64,000 bases of DNA. Origin: Serratia sp. Ag1 (GTDB lineage Bacteria > Pseudomonadota > Gammaproteobacteria > Enterobacterales > Enterobacteriaceae). The stretch's first letter is position 1; each line of letters opens with the position of its first letter. Where the stretch lies: NCBI RefSeq assembly GCF_000743355.1, contig NZ_JQEI01000015.1:1-64000 (forward strand). Direction: 5' to 3'. Below the pieces are notes generated by a model. It searched no databases. It saw only the letters and a program-made list of their open reading frames with translations, and was not told where the DNA came from. Position numbers and translations under genes: made by a program. Positions 38,240-47,596 of the stretch are shown one piece after another.

Positions 38240-40306
38240 TTACTGTGACCGATCGCCGACCCACACCACCATCACCTTGTCGCCAGCATGCTGGCGGCTG
38301 AACGCATAGTAGCTTGGTGTTTGTTGCGATTGCTGCGTACCTGCGCCGATCGCCGGGTGGCGCGCGCGGAACTGGCCGAGTACCTGCCAATGCGCCAGTA
38401 GCGGCGCTTTGGCCCCTTTCAGCTCATCCCAGTTCATATCAGAACGTGTGCCTTGCAGCGGATCGGAACCCGTAGGGCCGAATGGCCGACCGCTTTCATC
38501 CCCGTAATAAATCTGCACCGCGCCGGGAGCCAGCAACAGCAGGTCTGCCGCCCGCTGCTGCAGCGGCAGTGAACCTTTGGCATCGTTGGTGAAGAACAGG
38601 CGCGTATCGTGCGAAGAGATATAGCTCAGCACGTTGAAGTTCTGCAGTTTATCGGCCATTTGTTGGTAGATGGTGTCGATATTGGAGAAACAGCCTAGCG
38701 CCTGCGCGGCCTGATCCTGGAAATCAAAGTTGATCATCGCGTCAAAGCCATTCTGGTAATAATCACTCTGCATCACACCGTGGCCCCAGGCCTCGCCGGT
38801 CATCCAGAACGGTGCATCGTCCAGCACCTGTTTAGGATTGGCGGCTTTCCACTCTGCCAGCGCCTTGGCGGCGCGCTGTTTCAGCAACGCCAGCGTCGGT
38901 TTGTCGACGTGCTTGGCGGTGTCGACGCGGAAACCATCAATGCCGTAATCATGTACCCACTGGCTGAGCCAAATGGTCAGATAGTCGCGGGGGGTAGCTC
39001 CGGGGATTTCACGTGCGGCGGTGTCTGGCTTATGGCGGTAAAACAGCGGCAGACCGCTGGCCCCGGGGGCTTCGGTTTTGATGTCTGGCAGAAACGCCAA
39101 CGACATGGTCAGATCGTCAAAGCCCGGTGAGTCGTAGTCGCCGATATCGGTGCGGATCCAGTTTTTGCCCCACCAATTTTTCCAACCCTCTTTATCACTG
39201 AAATTAATGTAATCGTTGAAACTGTGCCAGTTCTGGCCTGGGCTCGGTTGCCAATTGCCCCAGTTTTTACCCAGGGTTTTTTCGAGTTCACTGCCTTTCA
39301 GGTATAGCGAACCGAACTGAAACTGCTGCATATCGGCCAGCGTGGCATAACCGACGTGATTGACCACCACGTCAAACAGGATACGGATACCGCGCTGGTG
39401 CGCCTGCTCCACCAGGTTGCGTAGATCCTGCTCACTGCCCATATTGGCATCAAGCTTGGTCCAATCCTGATGGTAGTAGCCGTGGTAAGCATAATGCGGG
39501 AAATCGCCTTTGGTGCCACCGCCAACCCAGCCGTGGATTTGCTCCAGCGGTGAACTGATCCACAACGCATTGACGCCAAGCTGTTGCAGATAGTCCAGTT
39601 TTTGCGTCAGCCCAGCGAGATCGCCACCGTGAAAGGTGCCGATCTCCTGCATGCCGTCGCTGCGGCGACCATAGCTGTGATCGTTGGCGGGGTTGCCGTT
39701 TTCAAAGCGATCGGTCAATACAAAATAAACCGTGGCGTTGTGCCAGTTAAAGGCAGCCTGCCGCTGCGTGGCGACAGATTCCAACAGCAGCATCCCACCG
39801 CTGTTGGTCGCCGGTTGCAGGGTGACTTTACCCAGACTGATCTGCGCGGTTTGGCCGGAGTAGAAATCGCGCACCATTTCACCTTCTGCAAAGGTGCCGT
39901 TAACGGCGATGGTGACCGGTTTGCCGTCCCAGCGTTGGCAAGTATGAGCCACGGCGACGACGCTGTTTTCCGCTGCGGTTTTCAGGCTAAGCTGCAGCGT
40001 TGGGGTGCCGCTGCGGGTATCAAGGCGCACCTGATATTCCCCGCTGCGAAACAGCCGCCAGTTGGCCGGTGCGTTATCCGCGCAGGGTTGCAGCGACAGG
40101 GGCTGATTGAGTTTGATCGCCTCAAATGGCTGCCAGCACTGCTTATTCTGGTAAAGCTGCAACGGCAGTTGCCCTTTGGGTAACGTTGCCTGGCTGATAA
40201 ACAGCCCACAGGAAGGTTCGTTGAAGGCCGGGAAGCTTTGCAGCGTCCAGGTGGCTAAGGCTGCGGGTGAAATCAGCATTAACAGCGGAATTGTCAGGCG
40301 TTTCAT
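38240..40306 (-). CDS. malS: Periplasmic alpha-amylase MalS
   Basis: A 688-residue glycoside hydrolase family 13 enzyme. The signal peptide ends near PAALA. The N-terminal beta domain carries several Cys and is followed by the catalytic (beta/alpha)8 barrel. GH13 regions are visible: DVVVNH (about 325), GFRVDTAKH (catalytic Asp, about 465), GEAWGHG (acid Glu, about 508) and ISSHDTR (about 570). It hydrolyses maltodextrins in the periplasm. Adjacent to avtA, as in E. coli. I see no obvious MalT box in the short upstream region. Confidence 0.95.
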   Translation of the reverse strand: MKRLTIPLLMLISPAALATWTLQSFPAFNEPSCGLFISQATLPKGQLPLQLYQNKQCWQPFEAIKLNQPLSLQPCADNAPANWRLFRSGEYQVRLDTRSGTPTLQLSLKTAAENSVVAVAHTCQRWDGKPVTIAVNGTFAEGEMVRDFYSGQTAQISLGKVTLQPATNSGGMLLLESVATQRQAAFNWHNATVYFVLTDRFENGNPANDHSYGRRSDGMQEIGTFHGGDLAGLTQKLDYLQQLGVNALWISSPLEQIHGWVGGGTKGDFPHYAYHGYYHQDWTKLDANMGSEQDLRNLVEQAHQRGIRILFDVVVNHVGYATLADMQQFQFGSLYLKGSELEKTLGKNWGNWQPSPGQNWHSFNDYINFSDKEGWKNWWGKNWIRTDIGDYDSPGFDDLTMSLAFLPDIKTEAPGASGLPLFYRHKPDTAAREIPGATPRDYLTIWLSQWVHDYGIDGFRVDTAKHVDKPTLALLKQRAAKALAEWKAANPKQVLDDAPFWMTGEAWGHGVMQSDYYQNGFDAMINFDFQDQAAQALGCFSNIDTIYQQMADKLQNFNVLSYISSHDTRLFFTNDAKGSLPLQQRAADLLLLAPGAVQIYYGDESGRPFGPTGSDPLQGTRSDMNWDELKGAKAPLLAHWQVLGQFRARHPAIGAGTQQSQQTPSYYAFSRQHAGDKVMVVWVGDRSQ

Positions 40307-40458
40307 GGCTCTCCTTACTCAGGGTAGGAAGCGTTTTTATCCTAGGGTTGTGCTCAGTTTGCGGTATGAAGGAAAAATCGCCTCCTCCCCTGGTGGGAAT
40401 TTGGGGGCGGAGGGGGCAGGGTGAGAGGTTTGACTATGTTCTGTTGTTTTTTTAATCT

Positions 40459-40484
40459 ACACTACAATGTATACATTGTAGTGT
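40459..40484 (+). promoter_or_regulatory. 26-bp perfect palindrome, operator of a toxin-antitoxin module
   Basis: The left half ACACTACAATGTA is exactly mirrored by TACATTGTAGTGT, ending 11 bp before the antitoxin ATG. RHH antitoxins bind such palindromes to repress their own operon. The left half contains TACAAT, which could be the -10 box. Seen directly; the role is inferred. Confidence 0.8.
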
Positions 40485-40495
40485 GAGGTAAACCT

Positions 40496-40744
40496 ATGAG
40501 TGTGATGTCTGTTCGACTCTCTGACGATCTCTCCGCGCAGCTTGAAGCCTTGGCGAAAACGACCGGCAGAACCAAATCCTTCCTGGCGGCACAAGCGATT
40601 CGGGATTTCTTAAACCGTGAAGCTTGGCAAGTGGCTGAAATTCAACAGGCCATCACTGAGGCGGATAACGGCGACTTTGCATCAGACGCTGAGATGACGG
40701 CCCGTTTTAAGCGAATGGGAGTGATTGATCACGATGGAAATTAA
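40496..40744 (+). CDS. Ribbon-helix-helix antitoxin (CopG/ParD-like)
   Basis: An 82-residue protein. The N-terminal RHH fold (VMSVRLSDDLSAQLEALAKTTGRTKSFLAAQAIRDFL) binds DNA; here I quote only its pattern: beta-strand MSVRL, helix SAQLEAL, turn GRTKS, helix FLAAQAI. The acidic C-terminal tail wraps the toxin. It has a perfect operator palindrome upstream and overlaps the toxin gene by 11 bp, the standard antitoxin-first arrangement. Confidence 0.87.
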   Translation: MSVMSVRLSDDLSAQLEALAKTTGRTKSFLAAQAIRDFLNREAWQVAEIQQAITEADNGDFASDAEMTARFKRMGVIDHDGN

Positions 40745-41018
40745 ATGGCTAAGGAAAGCCGCAATCAATTTTGATGATGAGTATGACTGGTTTTGCCAAG
40801 AGAGCCCGCAAGTGGCGACTGAATTTGCCAGAGAGGTTTTCCGCCTGGTTAACTTGCTGATTGCCAATCCGGCGTTAGGCCGTGCAGGTAGAGTGATGGG
40901 AACGCGGGAAATTGTGATGCAAACCTTCCCTTATCTGATCCCCTACAGAATAAAAAACCATGAAATACATATTCTCAGGGTATTGCATACGCGCAGGCGT
41001 CCGCGGGAAAAGTATTAG
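40734..41018 (+). CDS. RelE/ParE-superfamily toxin
   Basis: A 94-residue protein with the ParE/RelE fold pattern: IKWLRKAAINFDDEYDWF helix pair, then NPALGRAGRVMGTREIVMQTFP and the C-terminal YRIKNHEIHILRVLHTRRRP. The H-I-L-R-V-L-H-T-R-R ending is typical of ParE/YoeB-like toxins. Whether it targets gyrase or mRNA cannot be read. ATG at 40734 is chosen over an upstream in-frame TTG. Its end overlaps the convergent RES toxin gene by 4 bp. Confidence 0.87.
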   Translation: MEIKWLRKAAINFDDEYDWFCQESPQVATEFAREVFRLVNLLIANPALGRAGRVMGTREIVMQTFPYLIPYRIKNHEIHILRVLHTRRRPREKY

Positions 41019-41476
41019 TATTTCAGTCTGGTATCAAACAGATGAGGGACTGCCCGAACGCTGGCAATACAGGCGGCGAAATCAGCGTGTTGGGGGTTAA
41101 TCAACAGGTTGTTTTCCATCGGTACCACCACCGAGGGGACCAGTAAACCGACAGATGTCCCTGAGTACAACCATTCAGAACCGATATCCATGGTTTCTTG
41201 CGGCGCGGTTAATTGCTGCCAGTTTGCGGGCAATGCGCTGGGTTCCAGTGTAATGATATCCGTGTCGGCCACCTCAATACTCAACAGGGTGTAATGCTGC
41301 AACAGGGCGGCTTCGTCGAAGTGCACCAGGCATTCGAGCATCGCCAATGAAACCGAGGTTGCCAGGTAGATCATGGCGTTGCCTTTGTGGTTCCAGCGGC
41401 CACCATATTGTTGGGCACCGTAACCTGACCAGGCGCTATCCAGGTACTTGGTTTTCACGATGCGATAACCGATCAT
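41015..41476 (-). CDS. RES-domain toxin
   Basis: A 153-residue RES-family protein. It has the conserved N-terminal YRI segment, GAQQYGGRWNHKG, then AMIYLATSVSLAMLECLVH, holding the Arg, Tyr, Glu and Ser that give the family its name. Family members degrade NAD+. It overlaps its Xre antitoxin gene by 4 bp (ATGA), so expression is coupled. Confidence 0.9.
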   Translation of the reverse strand: MIGYRIVKTKYLDSAWSGYGAQQYGGRWNHKGNAMIYLATSVSLAMLECLVHFDEAALLQHYTLLSIEVADTDIITLEPSALPANWQQLTAPQETMDIGSEWLYSGTSVGLLVPSVVVPMENNLLINPQHADFAACIASVRAVPHLFDTRLKY

Positions 41477-41919
41477 GAGAAGACGCCGTGCTCAAGTCTG
41501 CCGATGAGATCGAGCACCTCAACCGCGCCGCTTTCGGTATTCAGCAGGCTTTCCGGGGTTTCATTTGCCAGGCCACGCACGGGCTTACGCATCCAGTTGA
41601 CGGCTTTTTCGCGATCGCCTTCAAACAGCGCGACGGCGGCATCGGCCACACGGATCAGGCGCGCAATCTTTTCGCTCTCGTCCGGGCTCAATACCCCGCT
41701 GCCCGCTTTTCTGCGGCTTAGCGTTTTGGCATTGATGCCGGTAATACGCAGGATATCCGCTTTCGGAAAACCCGCCCAACTGTGGATGGTTTCAATCACC
41801 GACACCGGCAGACCTTGGCGCAGGCGCAAGATTAACTCCGGCCCCCTGCTGGCAGGGAAACCGGCAGTGCGCCACAGTTCATTACTGGTTGGCCGCTTAG
41901 ATGGGCTGAATGTGCGCAT
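41473..41919 (-). CDS. Xre/MbcA/ParS-type antitoxin (DUF2384) of a RES module
   Basis: A 148-residue antitoxin. A central Xre-like HTH (LRITGINAKTLSRRKAGSGVLSPDESEKIARL, read in parts) precedes the C-terminal MbcA/ParS/Xre domain (FEGDREKAVNWMRKP; GAVEVLDLIGRLEHG) that blocks the RES active site. Start at MRTFSPSKRP has GGAG at the right distance; the longer frame reads through the promoter and is rejected. Confidence 0.9.
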   Translation of the reverse strand: MRTFSPSKRPTSNELWRTAGFPASRGPELILRLRQGLPVSVIETIHSWAGFPKADILRITGINAKTLSRRKAGSGVLSPDESEKIARLIRVADAAVALFEGDREKAVNWMRKPVRGLANETPESLLNTESGAVEVLDLIGRLEHGVFS

Positions 41920-41936
41920 AACATCTCCGGATTTCT

Positions 41937-41979
41937 CATTTGTCTTACTACAGTATAGACATTTGTCCAGGTTGCACAA
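41937..41979 (-). promoter_or_regulatory. Promoter and operator of the Xre-RES module
   Basis: On the minus strand TTGTGC (41979-41974) and TATACT (41957-41952) are 16 bp apart. Two copies of CATTTGTC (41937-41944 and 41960-41967 on the plus strand) flank the -10 box, and one of them forms GACA-TT-TGTC. These are good candidates for autoregulatory Xre sites. Confidence 0.6.
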
Positions 41980-42003
41980 TCAGCCAATTGCACTGAGCCT
42001 GAG

Positions 42004-42990
42004 TTACTTCTGCAATATTGCTTGCAGTACCTGCGGATTGACGCAGTTTTCTTGCACCGGGCCGGTCAGCGCGGCGATCAGATTATCCACTGCGCAGGCG
42101 GCCATGCCGTAGCGGGTTTCATGGGTGGCAGAACCGATGTGCGGCAGCGCCACCACGTTCGGCATCTTCAGCAGCGGTGAGCTTACCGGTAGCGGTTCCT
42201 GCTCAAACACATCCAGCCCGGCGGCATGAATCGTACCGTTTTGCAGGGCTTCGATCAGCGCAGCTTCATCGATCACCGGGCCGCGACCTGCGTTAATCAG
42301 GATGCCGCTCTTTTTCATCTTCGCCAACTGTTCACGGCCAATCATATGGAAGGTTTCGTCGGTCAGCGGCAGGATAATGCAGAGAAAGTCAGACTCGGCC
42401 AGCAGTGTGTCGAGATCGCAGCGGCGGGCGTTGAAGCGTTGCTCTGCTTGCTGATGAACGCGGCGGGCGTTATACAGCACCGGCATGCCGAAACCAAAGT
42501 GTGCACGTTGCGCCAGCGCCATGCCGATGCGGCCCATGCCGAGGATGCCGATGGTTTTATGATGCACATCCACGCCATACCACTCAGGGCCGATACTCTC
42601 CTGCCATTCCCCGGCTTTCACCCGTTCTGCCACTTCTGCCATGCGGCGCGCGGTGGCGAGCATCAAACCTATCAAGGTGTCGGCGACGGTTTCGGTCAGC
42701 ACGGTTGGCGTATGCATCAGCGCGATGTTGCGCGCGTTGAGTGCATCAACATCAAAGTTATCGTAACCCACGGCAATGGTTGACGCCGCGCGCAGCTTGG
42801 GGGCCTGTTGCAGGAATGCGTCGTCAATTTTGCCGCCAGAGCCGATAATCCCTTCGGCCTGTTGCAGAGCCTGTTTTAGGGCGGGGTTCTCTGGGTTCAG
42901 CTCGTCGAAGGCATGGACGGTAAAATGTTGTTCCAGCCGTTTATGCAGATCCGAGGGAATGCTTTTGTACAACACAATGGAAGGTTTCAT
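42004..42990 (-). CDS. ghrB: Glyoxylate/hydroxypyruvate reductase B
   Basis: A 328-residue D-2-hydroxyacid dehydrogenase. The Rossmann loop is [15 protein letters not shown] (about residue 150). Catalytic Arg (INAGRGP), Glu (DVFEQEPL) and His ([14 protein letters not shown]) are all present. It reduces glyoxylate and hydroxypyruvate and resembles E. coli GhrB over its length. The start at MKPSIVLYK has GGAG upstream. It is next to yiaD, as in E. coli. Confidence 0.95.
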   Translation of the reverse strand: MKPSIVLYKSIPSDLHKRLEQHFTVHAFDELNPENPALKQALQQAEGIIGSGGKIDDAFLQQAPKLRAASTIAVGYDNFDVDALNARNIALMHTPTVLTETVADTLIGLMLATARRMAEVAERVKAGEWQESIGPEWYGVDVHHKTIGILGMGRIGMALAQRAHFGFGMPVLYNARRVHQQAEQRFNARRCDLDTLLAESDFLCIILPLTDETFHMIGREQLAKMKKSGILINAGRGPVIDEAALIEALQNGTIHAAGLDVFEQEPLPVSSPLLKMPNVVALPHIGSATHETRYGMAACAVDNLIAALTGPVQENCVNPQVLQAILQK

Positions 42991-43110
42991 CACAAACTCC
43001 TGCAAGCTAACGATTTGTTTAAAATAACATAAAGTGCTGAGCGGAGAAGGGCGGGGTTTTCTGTTTGTGGGGAGTCGGGCGGGCTGGCGGGGCTGACGCC
43101 CCGCACGGCA

Positions 43111-43773
43111 TTACTGCAGTGGGCTGAGGGTGATCTCAACGCGGCGGTTTTGCGCCTTGCCTTCTGCGGTGTTGTTGGCGGCAATTGGCTGGTCCGGGCC
43201 GACACCGCTGGAGCGGATGCGGTTAGCGGCGACACCTTGGGTGATTAATGCGCTGGCAACGCCATCGGCACGTTGCTGCGAGAGCGTCATGTTGAGCGCG
43301 CGGGCACCGGTGCTGTCGGTATGGCCTACCACGTTGACGGCGGTTTTTTCATACTCTTTCAGCACCATCGCCACGCCCACCAGCGTATTAGCTCCTGCCG
43401 GTTTCAAGGTGCTGCTGTTGGTGTCAAAGGTGACGTTATTTGGCATATTCAGCACGATATTGTCGCCCTGACGGGTAACGCTGACGCCGGTACCCTGCAT
43501 TTTTTCACGCAGTTTGGCTTCCTGTACGTCCATGTAATAACCGGCTCCGCCGCCCAGTGCTGCTCCGGCTGCGGCGCCGATCAGGGCCCCTTTGCCGCGA
43601 TCCTTTTTCGATGAAGAGAGCACGCCGATACCGGCTCCCAGAACTGCGCCAACGCCAGCGCCAATCCCGGCTTTGCCCGCTTGTGATTCCCCGGTGTAAG
43701 GGTTGGTGGTACAAGCGGAGAGCGTCATGATAATGGCGACGGCTCCAGCAATAATCGCAATGCGTTTTTTCAT
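43111..43773 (-). CDS. yiaD: OmpA-family outer-membrane lipoprotein YiaD
   Basis: A 220-residue protein with a lipobox (LSAC, Cys21), a glycine-rich zipper (GAGVGAVLGAGIGVL and GALIGAAAGAALGGGAG) and a C-terminal OmpA peptidoglycan-binding domain (NNVTFDTNSSTLKP, VVGHTDSTG, NRRVEI). E. coli YiaD can suppress a bamD defect. Same neighbour (ghrB) as in E. coli. Confidence 0.95.
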   Translation of the reverse strand: MKKRIAIIAGAVAIIMTLSACTTNPYTGESQAGKAGIGAGVGAVLGAGIGVLSSSKKDRGKGALIGAAAGAALGGGAGYYMDVQEAKLREKMQGTGVSVTRQGDNIVLNMPNNVTFDTNSSTLKPAGANTLVGVAMVLKEYEKTAVNVVGHTDSTGARALNMTLSQQRADGVASALITQGVAANRIRSSGVGPDQPIAANNTAEGKAQNRRVEITLSPLQ

Positions 43774-43972
43774 GGTTTTCCCTTAAATGGCATCAATATC
43801 TGTAGTGAGCTGTTCCAACACGGAACAGCTAAGTTGCACCGAGTGCCTACAAAGATAACGGGGCAAATTACCCGCCAGCCAGTGGGAGATGAACCAGAAA
43901 AAACCGAATTATTACCGGTAGTTCCATCTTTAAGATAAGGCTCCCCTCTTAATGGGTCGGGAGGGGAGTGAT

Positions 43973-44380
43973 TCAGGCGTCATGCAGGTCGACAACTGCC
44001 CAGTTCATGATCAGCGTATAAGCCTGGGTTTCCTGGTTGAACAGGCGCTGCATCTGACGAAACCCCAGCTTGCGGTAAAATGCACAGGCGCGCAAATTCT
44101 GCTCATAAACTTCCAGGCTCAACCAGCGGTGGCGCTGCTGCACGTAGGCCATCAATGCCTGGCCGATCCCTTTGCCATGAAATTCCTGCTTAACAAATAG
44201 CGCCCCCACGAAGCACTCATTCAACACGCTGATAAAACCAACGACTTGCCCGCCATGCAGATAAACCCAGCTTTGGGCTTGCGGCAGGTAACTGTGGCGC
44301 ACCAGTTCAGCACTTTGCAGCCAATACTCCTGCGCAATAAACGGGTGCGCCTGGGTCGTGCTGGCCAACCACAGCGTCAT
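43973..44380 (-). CDS. yiaC: GNAT acetyltransferase YiaC, start unclear
   Basis: A GNAT-fold N-acetyltransferase; E. coli YiaC is a protein lysine acetyltransferase. The acetyl-CoA loop is KQEFHGKGIGQALMAYVQQRH, followed by LEVYEQNLRACAFYRKLGF. The first ordinary start (ATG 44380, or TTG 44383) gives 135 residues with no ribosome site and loses the first strand. Homology continues upstream in frame (VIRTAHSTDIETLMTLWL, matching the E. coli N-terminus) to 44416, where the only candidate start is ATC overlapping the tag stop. Either a non-standard start is used or the gene is 5'-damaged. Confidence 0.75.
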   Translation of the reverse strand: MTLWLASTTQAHPFIAQEYWLQSAELVRHSYLPQAQSWVYLHGGQVVGFISVLNECFVGALFVKQEFHGKGIGQALMAYVQQRHRWLSLEVYEQNLRACAFYRKLGFRQMQRLFNQETQAYTLIMNWAVVDLHDA

Positions 44381-44415
44381 CAACGTTTCGATGTCGGTGG
44401 AATGGGCGGTGCGGA

Positions 44416-44988
44416 TTACGCCCCGCGCCGCTTTGGGTGGCTGATGCAGCCGGTAAGATGATCGTTCACCAAGCCGCTGGCCTGCATAAAGGCATAGCAG
44501 ATGGTGGAGCCGATAAACTTGAAGCCGCGTTTTTTCAGGGCTTTGGACATGGCGTCTGAACGTTCGGTTTTTGCCGGAACTTCGCTCAATGCTTGCCAGT
44601 GATTCAGTACCGGTTCTCCGTCGACAAAACTCCAGATAAAGGTGACGAAGTCTTCACCTGCAGCTTCCATGGCTAAATAGGATTTGGCATTGGTAATAAT
44701 GGCTTCGATTTTGCCGCGGTGGCGGATAATACCGCTGTCTTGCAGCAGGGTTTCCACATCCTGTTCGGTCATGGCAGCAACACGTTGTGGATCGAAATTG
44801 TGGAAAGCCCGACGATAGTTTTCGCGCTTTTTCAGTACAGTGATCCAGGAAAGCCCGGCCTGCTGCCCCTCCAGGCAGAGCATTTCAAACAGTTCCTGCG
44901 TATCGGTGGTGGGTGTACCCCATTCATTGTCGTGATACTCAAGATACAACGGATCGGCTGTCACCCAACCGCAACGCTCGCTGGTCAT
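44416..44988 (-). CDS. tag: DNA-3-methyladenine glycosylase I
   Basis: A 190-residue Tag protein removing 3-methyladenine from DNA. The N-terminal RCGWV, YHDNEWGTP and GLSWITVLKKRENYRRAF segments are characteristic, and Cys/His zinc ligands occur at both ends (ERCGW; LVNDHLTGCISH). Order tag-yiaC as in E. coli; the tag stop codon touches the expected yiaC start. Confidence 0.96.
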   Translation of the reverse strand: MTSERCGWVTADPLYLEYHDNEWGTPTTDTQELFEMLCLEGQQAGLSWITVLKKRENYRRAFHNFDPQRVAAMTEQDVETLLQDSGIIRHRGKIEAIITNAKSYLAMEAAGEDFVTFIWSFVDGEPVLNHWQALSEVPAKTERSDAMSKALKKRGFKFIGSTICYAFMQASGLVNDHLTGCISHPKRRGA

Positions 44989-45185
44989 ACTGATGTTCCT
45001 TATGCTGTATTTATTTACAGGTAATCATCGCCTGAAGTGGTCTGGCTGGCAAGCTTTTGATGGTTTTAGCAGCACTTGGCTTGACGTAATGTGAAAGCCA
45101 GCAATATTTACAGCATGGCTGCGAGATAACGGCCAACGATAAAAAGCGTGATTTTTCATTTTCTCTGGCTCAGAGGAGTCTATTA

Positions 45186-47174
45186 ATGCCTCTAAAAACG
45201 ATTTGCATGCCGCGCCCGGCGGCGCTTGCAGTGGCTTTGGCGTTTTTTCTCAGTGCTCCGGTACAGGCTTATGATCAACTCTACGTGTTTGGTGACAGCC
45301 TGAGTGATACCGGCAACAACGGGCGATTTACCTACGACAACCGTCAACATCTGCTGTATGACGAAGCGCTTGCCCAGCAGATTGGCGCTGCGCTGCTCGC
45401 TTCTGACGATGGTGGTTACAACTATGCTGCGGGTGGCGGAGTAGCGGTGCCTGCACTCAACCCGCTGGACAATACTCAGGATCAGGTGCAGCACTATCTT
45501 GCTCGGGTTAACGGCAAAGCGGATGGCGATGGGCTCTATATCCACTGGATTGGTGGCAACGATTTAGCGGCAGCGGCCATGAACCCGGCCACGGCGCAAA
45601 AGGTTGCTTACATCAGCGCCACAGCGGCGGCGGCGCAGGTACATTCGCTGCTTAATGCAGGGGCTGGAACGGTGATTGTGCCAACGGTGCCGAATATCGG
45701 TTCTACTCCCCAATTGATGGAACTGATTATCCAGCAGGCGCTTGCCCCGGTGCAGGGGGCTGCCATACAGGCAGCCTATGCCACGCTCAATGCGCTGGCC
45801 ACGCCGGATCCGGCGGCGCGACAACAGGCGATTCATCAGGCGTTGAGCGCTGCAGCGGCGCAGGGCAGTGCGAACCCGCAGGTGCAACAACTGATAGCCG
45901 CGCAATTGATCGCTGCTTTTGACAGCCTGAGTGCTCAGACCGCACAACTCACTGATTTTTATAATCAGAGTGAAGAGCGTTTGCTGGCACAGAGCGGTGG
46001 CAATATCGTGCGGGTGGATGTTAACCAGCTCTTCAACGAGGCGATTGCCAACCCAGGGCTGTTTGGTTTTGCTAACACCGCCGGGATGGCTTGCCCGGCA
46101 GGGGTGTCATCGGCGGTATGTAACTCGTCGACGCCGGGTTTTGACGGCAGCCAGTCTTATCTGTTTGCCGATCATCTCCACCCTAGCCCACAGGCACATC
46201 AACTGATTGCTGACTATATCCAGGCGGTGCTCGATGGCCCGGCACAGGCGGTGGCGCTCAATCAGGCGACAGCGGCCATGGCGCGCGACAGCCATGCCAC
46301 TCTGGATGGCCGTTTCCAGCAGCTGCGCTCCAGCAATAATCCGCAAGGCTCATTAGGGGTATTCGGGGGGTATGCTGGTCAACGTTATGATTATTCGGCG
46401 AATCTGGTGGCAGGTGATGGCGATGCCACCACGCATAACCTGACGGTGGGGGTGGACTATCAGTTGACGGATGACTGGTTGATCGGTGCGTTACTGGCCG
46501 GTTCCAATGACGATCAGCAGCCTTCCAGCCGTTATGAATATAAAGCCCGTGGTGTGCTGTTCTCTGCGTTCAGTGCCCTGACGCTGTTTGAACAGGGCTG
46601 GGTGAATGCGGATCTGCATTATATGACGATGAATTACGACGACATTCGCCGCAGCATGTCATTGGGCCCGTTGAGCCGTACCGAAACCGGTTCGACGTCG
46701 GGCAAACAGTGGGGCGCGCGCATAACCACAGGTTATGATTTCCCGCTGACTTCCTCTCTGACTACCGGGCCGCTGGCGCAGTTTGCCTGGGATTACAGCA
46801 ACGTTTCTGGTTATAGCGAGGACGGCAACGACAGCACCGCGATGCGGTTCAACGATCAGACCTATCGTTCACAGATTGCGGCTTTGGGGTGGCGGTTGGA
46901 TGCACAGTTGGGCGTGGTTAACCCTTTTGCCGAGGTGAGCTATCAGCACCAGTTTGGTGATGATGTCTACCGTGCAGGTGGCGGGTTGAAATCAACCCAG
47001 ACTTCCTTTACCCAGGACAGCGCCAGCCAGGATAAAAACTGGGTCAATATGACGCTGGGGGCCAATGTGCCGTTGACCGAGCAGGTTGCGGCCTTCACCT
47101 CGGTTTCGCAAACGGGCGGCTTGAGCAGCGGGGAACAATTTATGTATAACGTCGGGATCAGCGCACGGTTCTGA
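45186..47174 (+). CDS. GDSL autotransporter esterase/lipase (EstA/ApeE-like)
   Basis: A 662-residue type Va autotransporter. The signal peptide ends near SAPVQA. The passenger (about residues 28-370) is an SGNH hydrolase with nucleophile Ser in FGDSLSDTGN, GGN block WIGGNDL (about 120) and the catalytic Asp-x-x-His in FADHLHPS (about 330). The C-terminal beta-barrel (about 385-662) ends in Phe (ISARF), the BAM signal. It should display an esterase at the cell surface. GAGGAG precedes the ATG. It is a single gene, with a LuxR-type regulator downstream. Confidence 0.92.
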   Translation: MPLKTICMPRPAALAVALAFFLSAPVQAYDQLYVFGDSLSDTGNNGRFTYDNRQHLLYDEALAQQIGAALLASDDGGYNYAAGGGVAVPALNPLDNTQDQVQHYLARVNGKADGDGLYIHWIGGNDLAAAAMNPATAQKVAYISATAAAAQVHSLLNAGAGTVIVPTVPNIGSTPQLMELIIQQALAPVQGAAIQAAYATLNALATPDPAARQQAIHQALSAAAAQGSANPQVQQLIAAQLIAAFDSLSAQTAQLTDFYNQSEERLLAQSGGNIVRVDVNQLFNEAIANPGLFGFANTAGMACPAGVSSAVCNSSTPGFDGSQSYLFADHLHPSPQAHQLIADYIQAVLDGPAQAVALNQATAAMARDSHATLDGRFQQLRSSNNPQGSLGVFGGYAGQRYDYSANLVAGDGDATTHNLTVGVDYQLTDDWLIGALLAGSNDDQQPSSRYEYKARGVLFSAFSALTLFEQGWVNADLHYMTMNYDDIRRSMSLGPLSRTETGSTSGKQWGARITTGYDFPLTSSLTTGPLAQFAWDYSNVSGYSEDGNDSTAMRFNDQTYRSQIAALGWRLDAQLGVVNPFAEVSYQHQFGDDVYRAGGGLKSTQTSFTQDSASQDKNWVNMTLGANVPLTEQVAAFTSVSQTGGLSSGEQFMYNVGISARF

Positions 47175-47264
47175 AGGCAATAAAAACAAGGTGTTGCAGG
47201 GCAAGGCCTTGTTTATCGTTACGATGAAAAAATCGCCAATGTATCTAGCAGGAAAAAGTACAGG

Positions 47265-47292
47265 TAATGACTATACTTTTGTATAGTCATTA
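47265..47292. promoter_or_regulatory. Perfect palindrome upstream of luxR-type gene (lux-box-like)
   Basis: TAATGACTATAC and GTATAGTCATTA are perfect 12-bp arms around TTTT. The core C-T-n-T-A-C-N4-G-T-A-n-A-G agrees with the lux-box pattern at 5 of 8 positions per half. It is about 90 bp after the autotransporter stop and 305 bp before the LuxR-type gene. It may be an operator for that regulator, or simply a hairpin at the end of the autotransporter mRNA. The rest of the 422-bp gap is AT-rich, with no gene seen. Confidence 0.55.
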
Positions 47293-47596
47293 TGTACTCT
47301 TGATTGCATAAGATGCCTGATTGTTATCGGCTAGCGATAAAATACTGATAAAAGCATTCCAGAATCAATTATTTGGTCAGCACCAGGGGAATTTTTGTTT
47401 GTTTTATGAACTGTATATCGATATATACGGTTTTTCTGTTTTTTTTGTACCTCTCAATCACCCTTCTTGCAACGCTCCGATTTTTCAGCCATGGTCCGAT
47501 TGTTTGTCTCGAATTTTAGTGCGTAGATCTGCTGATAGCGAAATTCGTCGCCTATGTTAGAATTTTATTTTTTTCGGGTTTATAAGGAGGGGGCTG

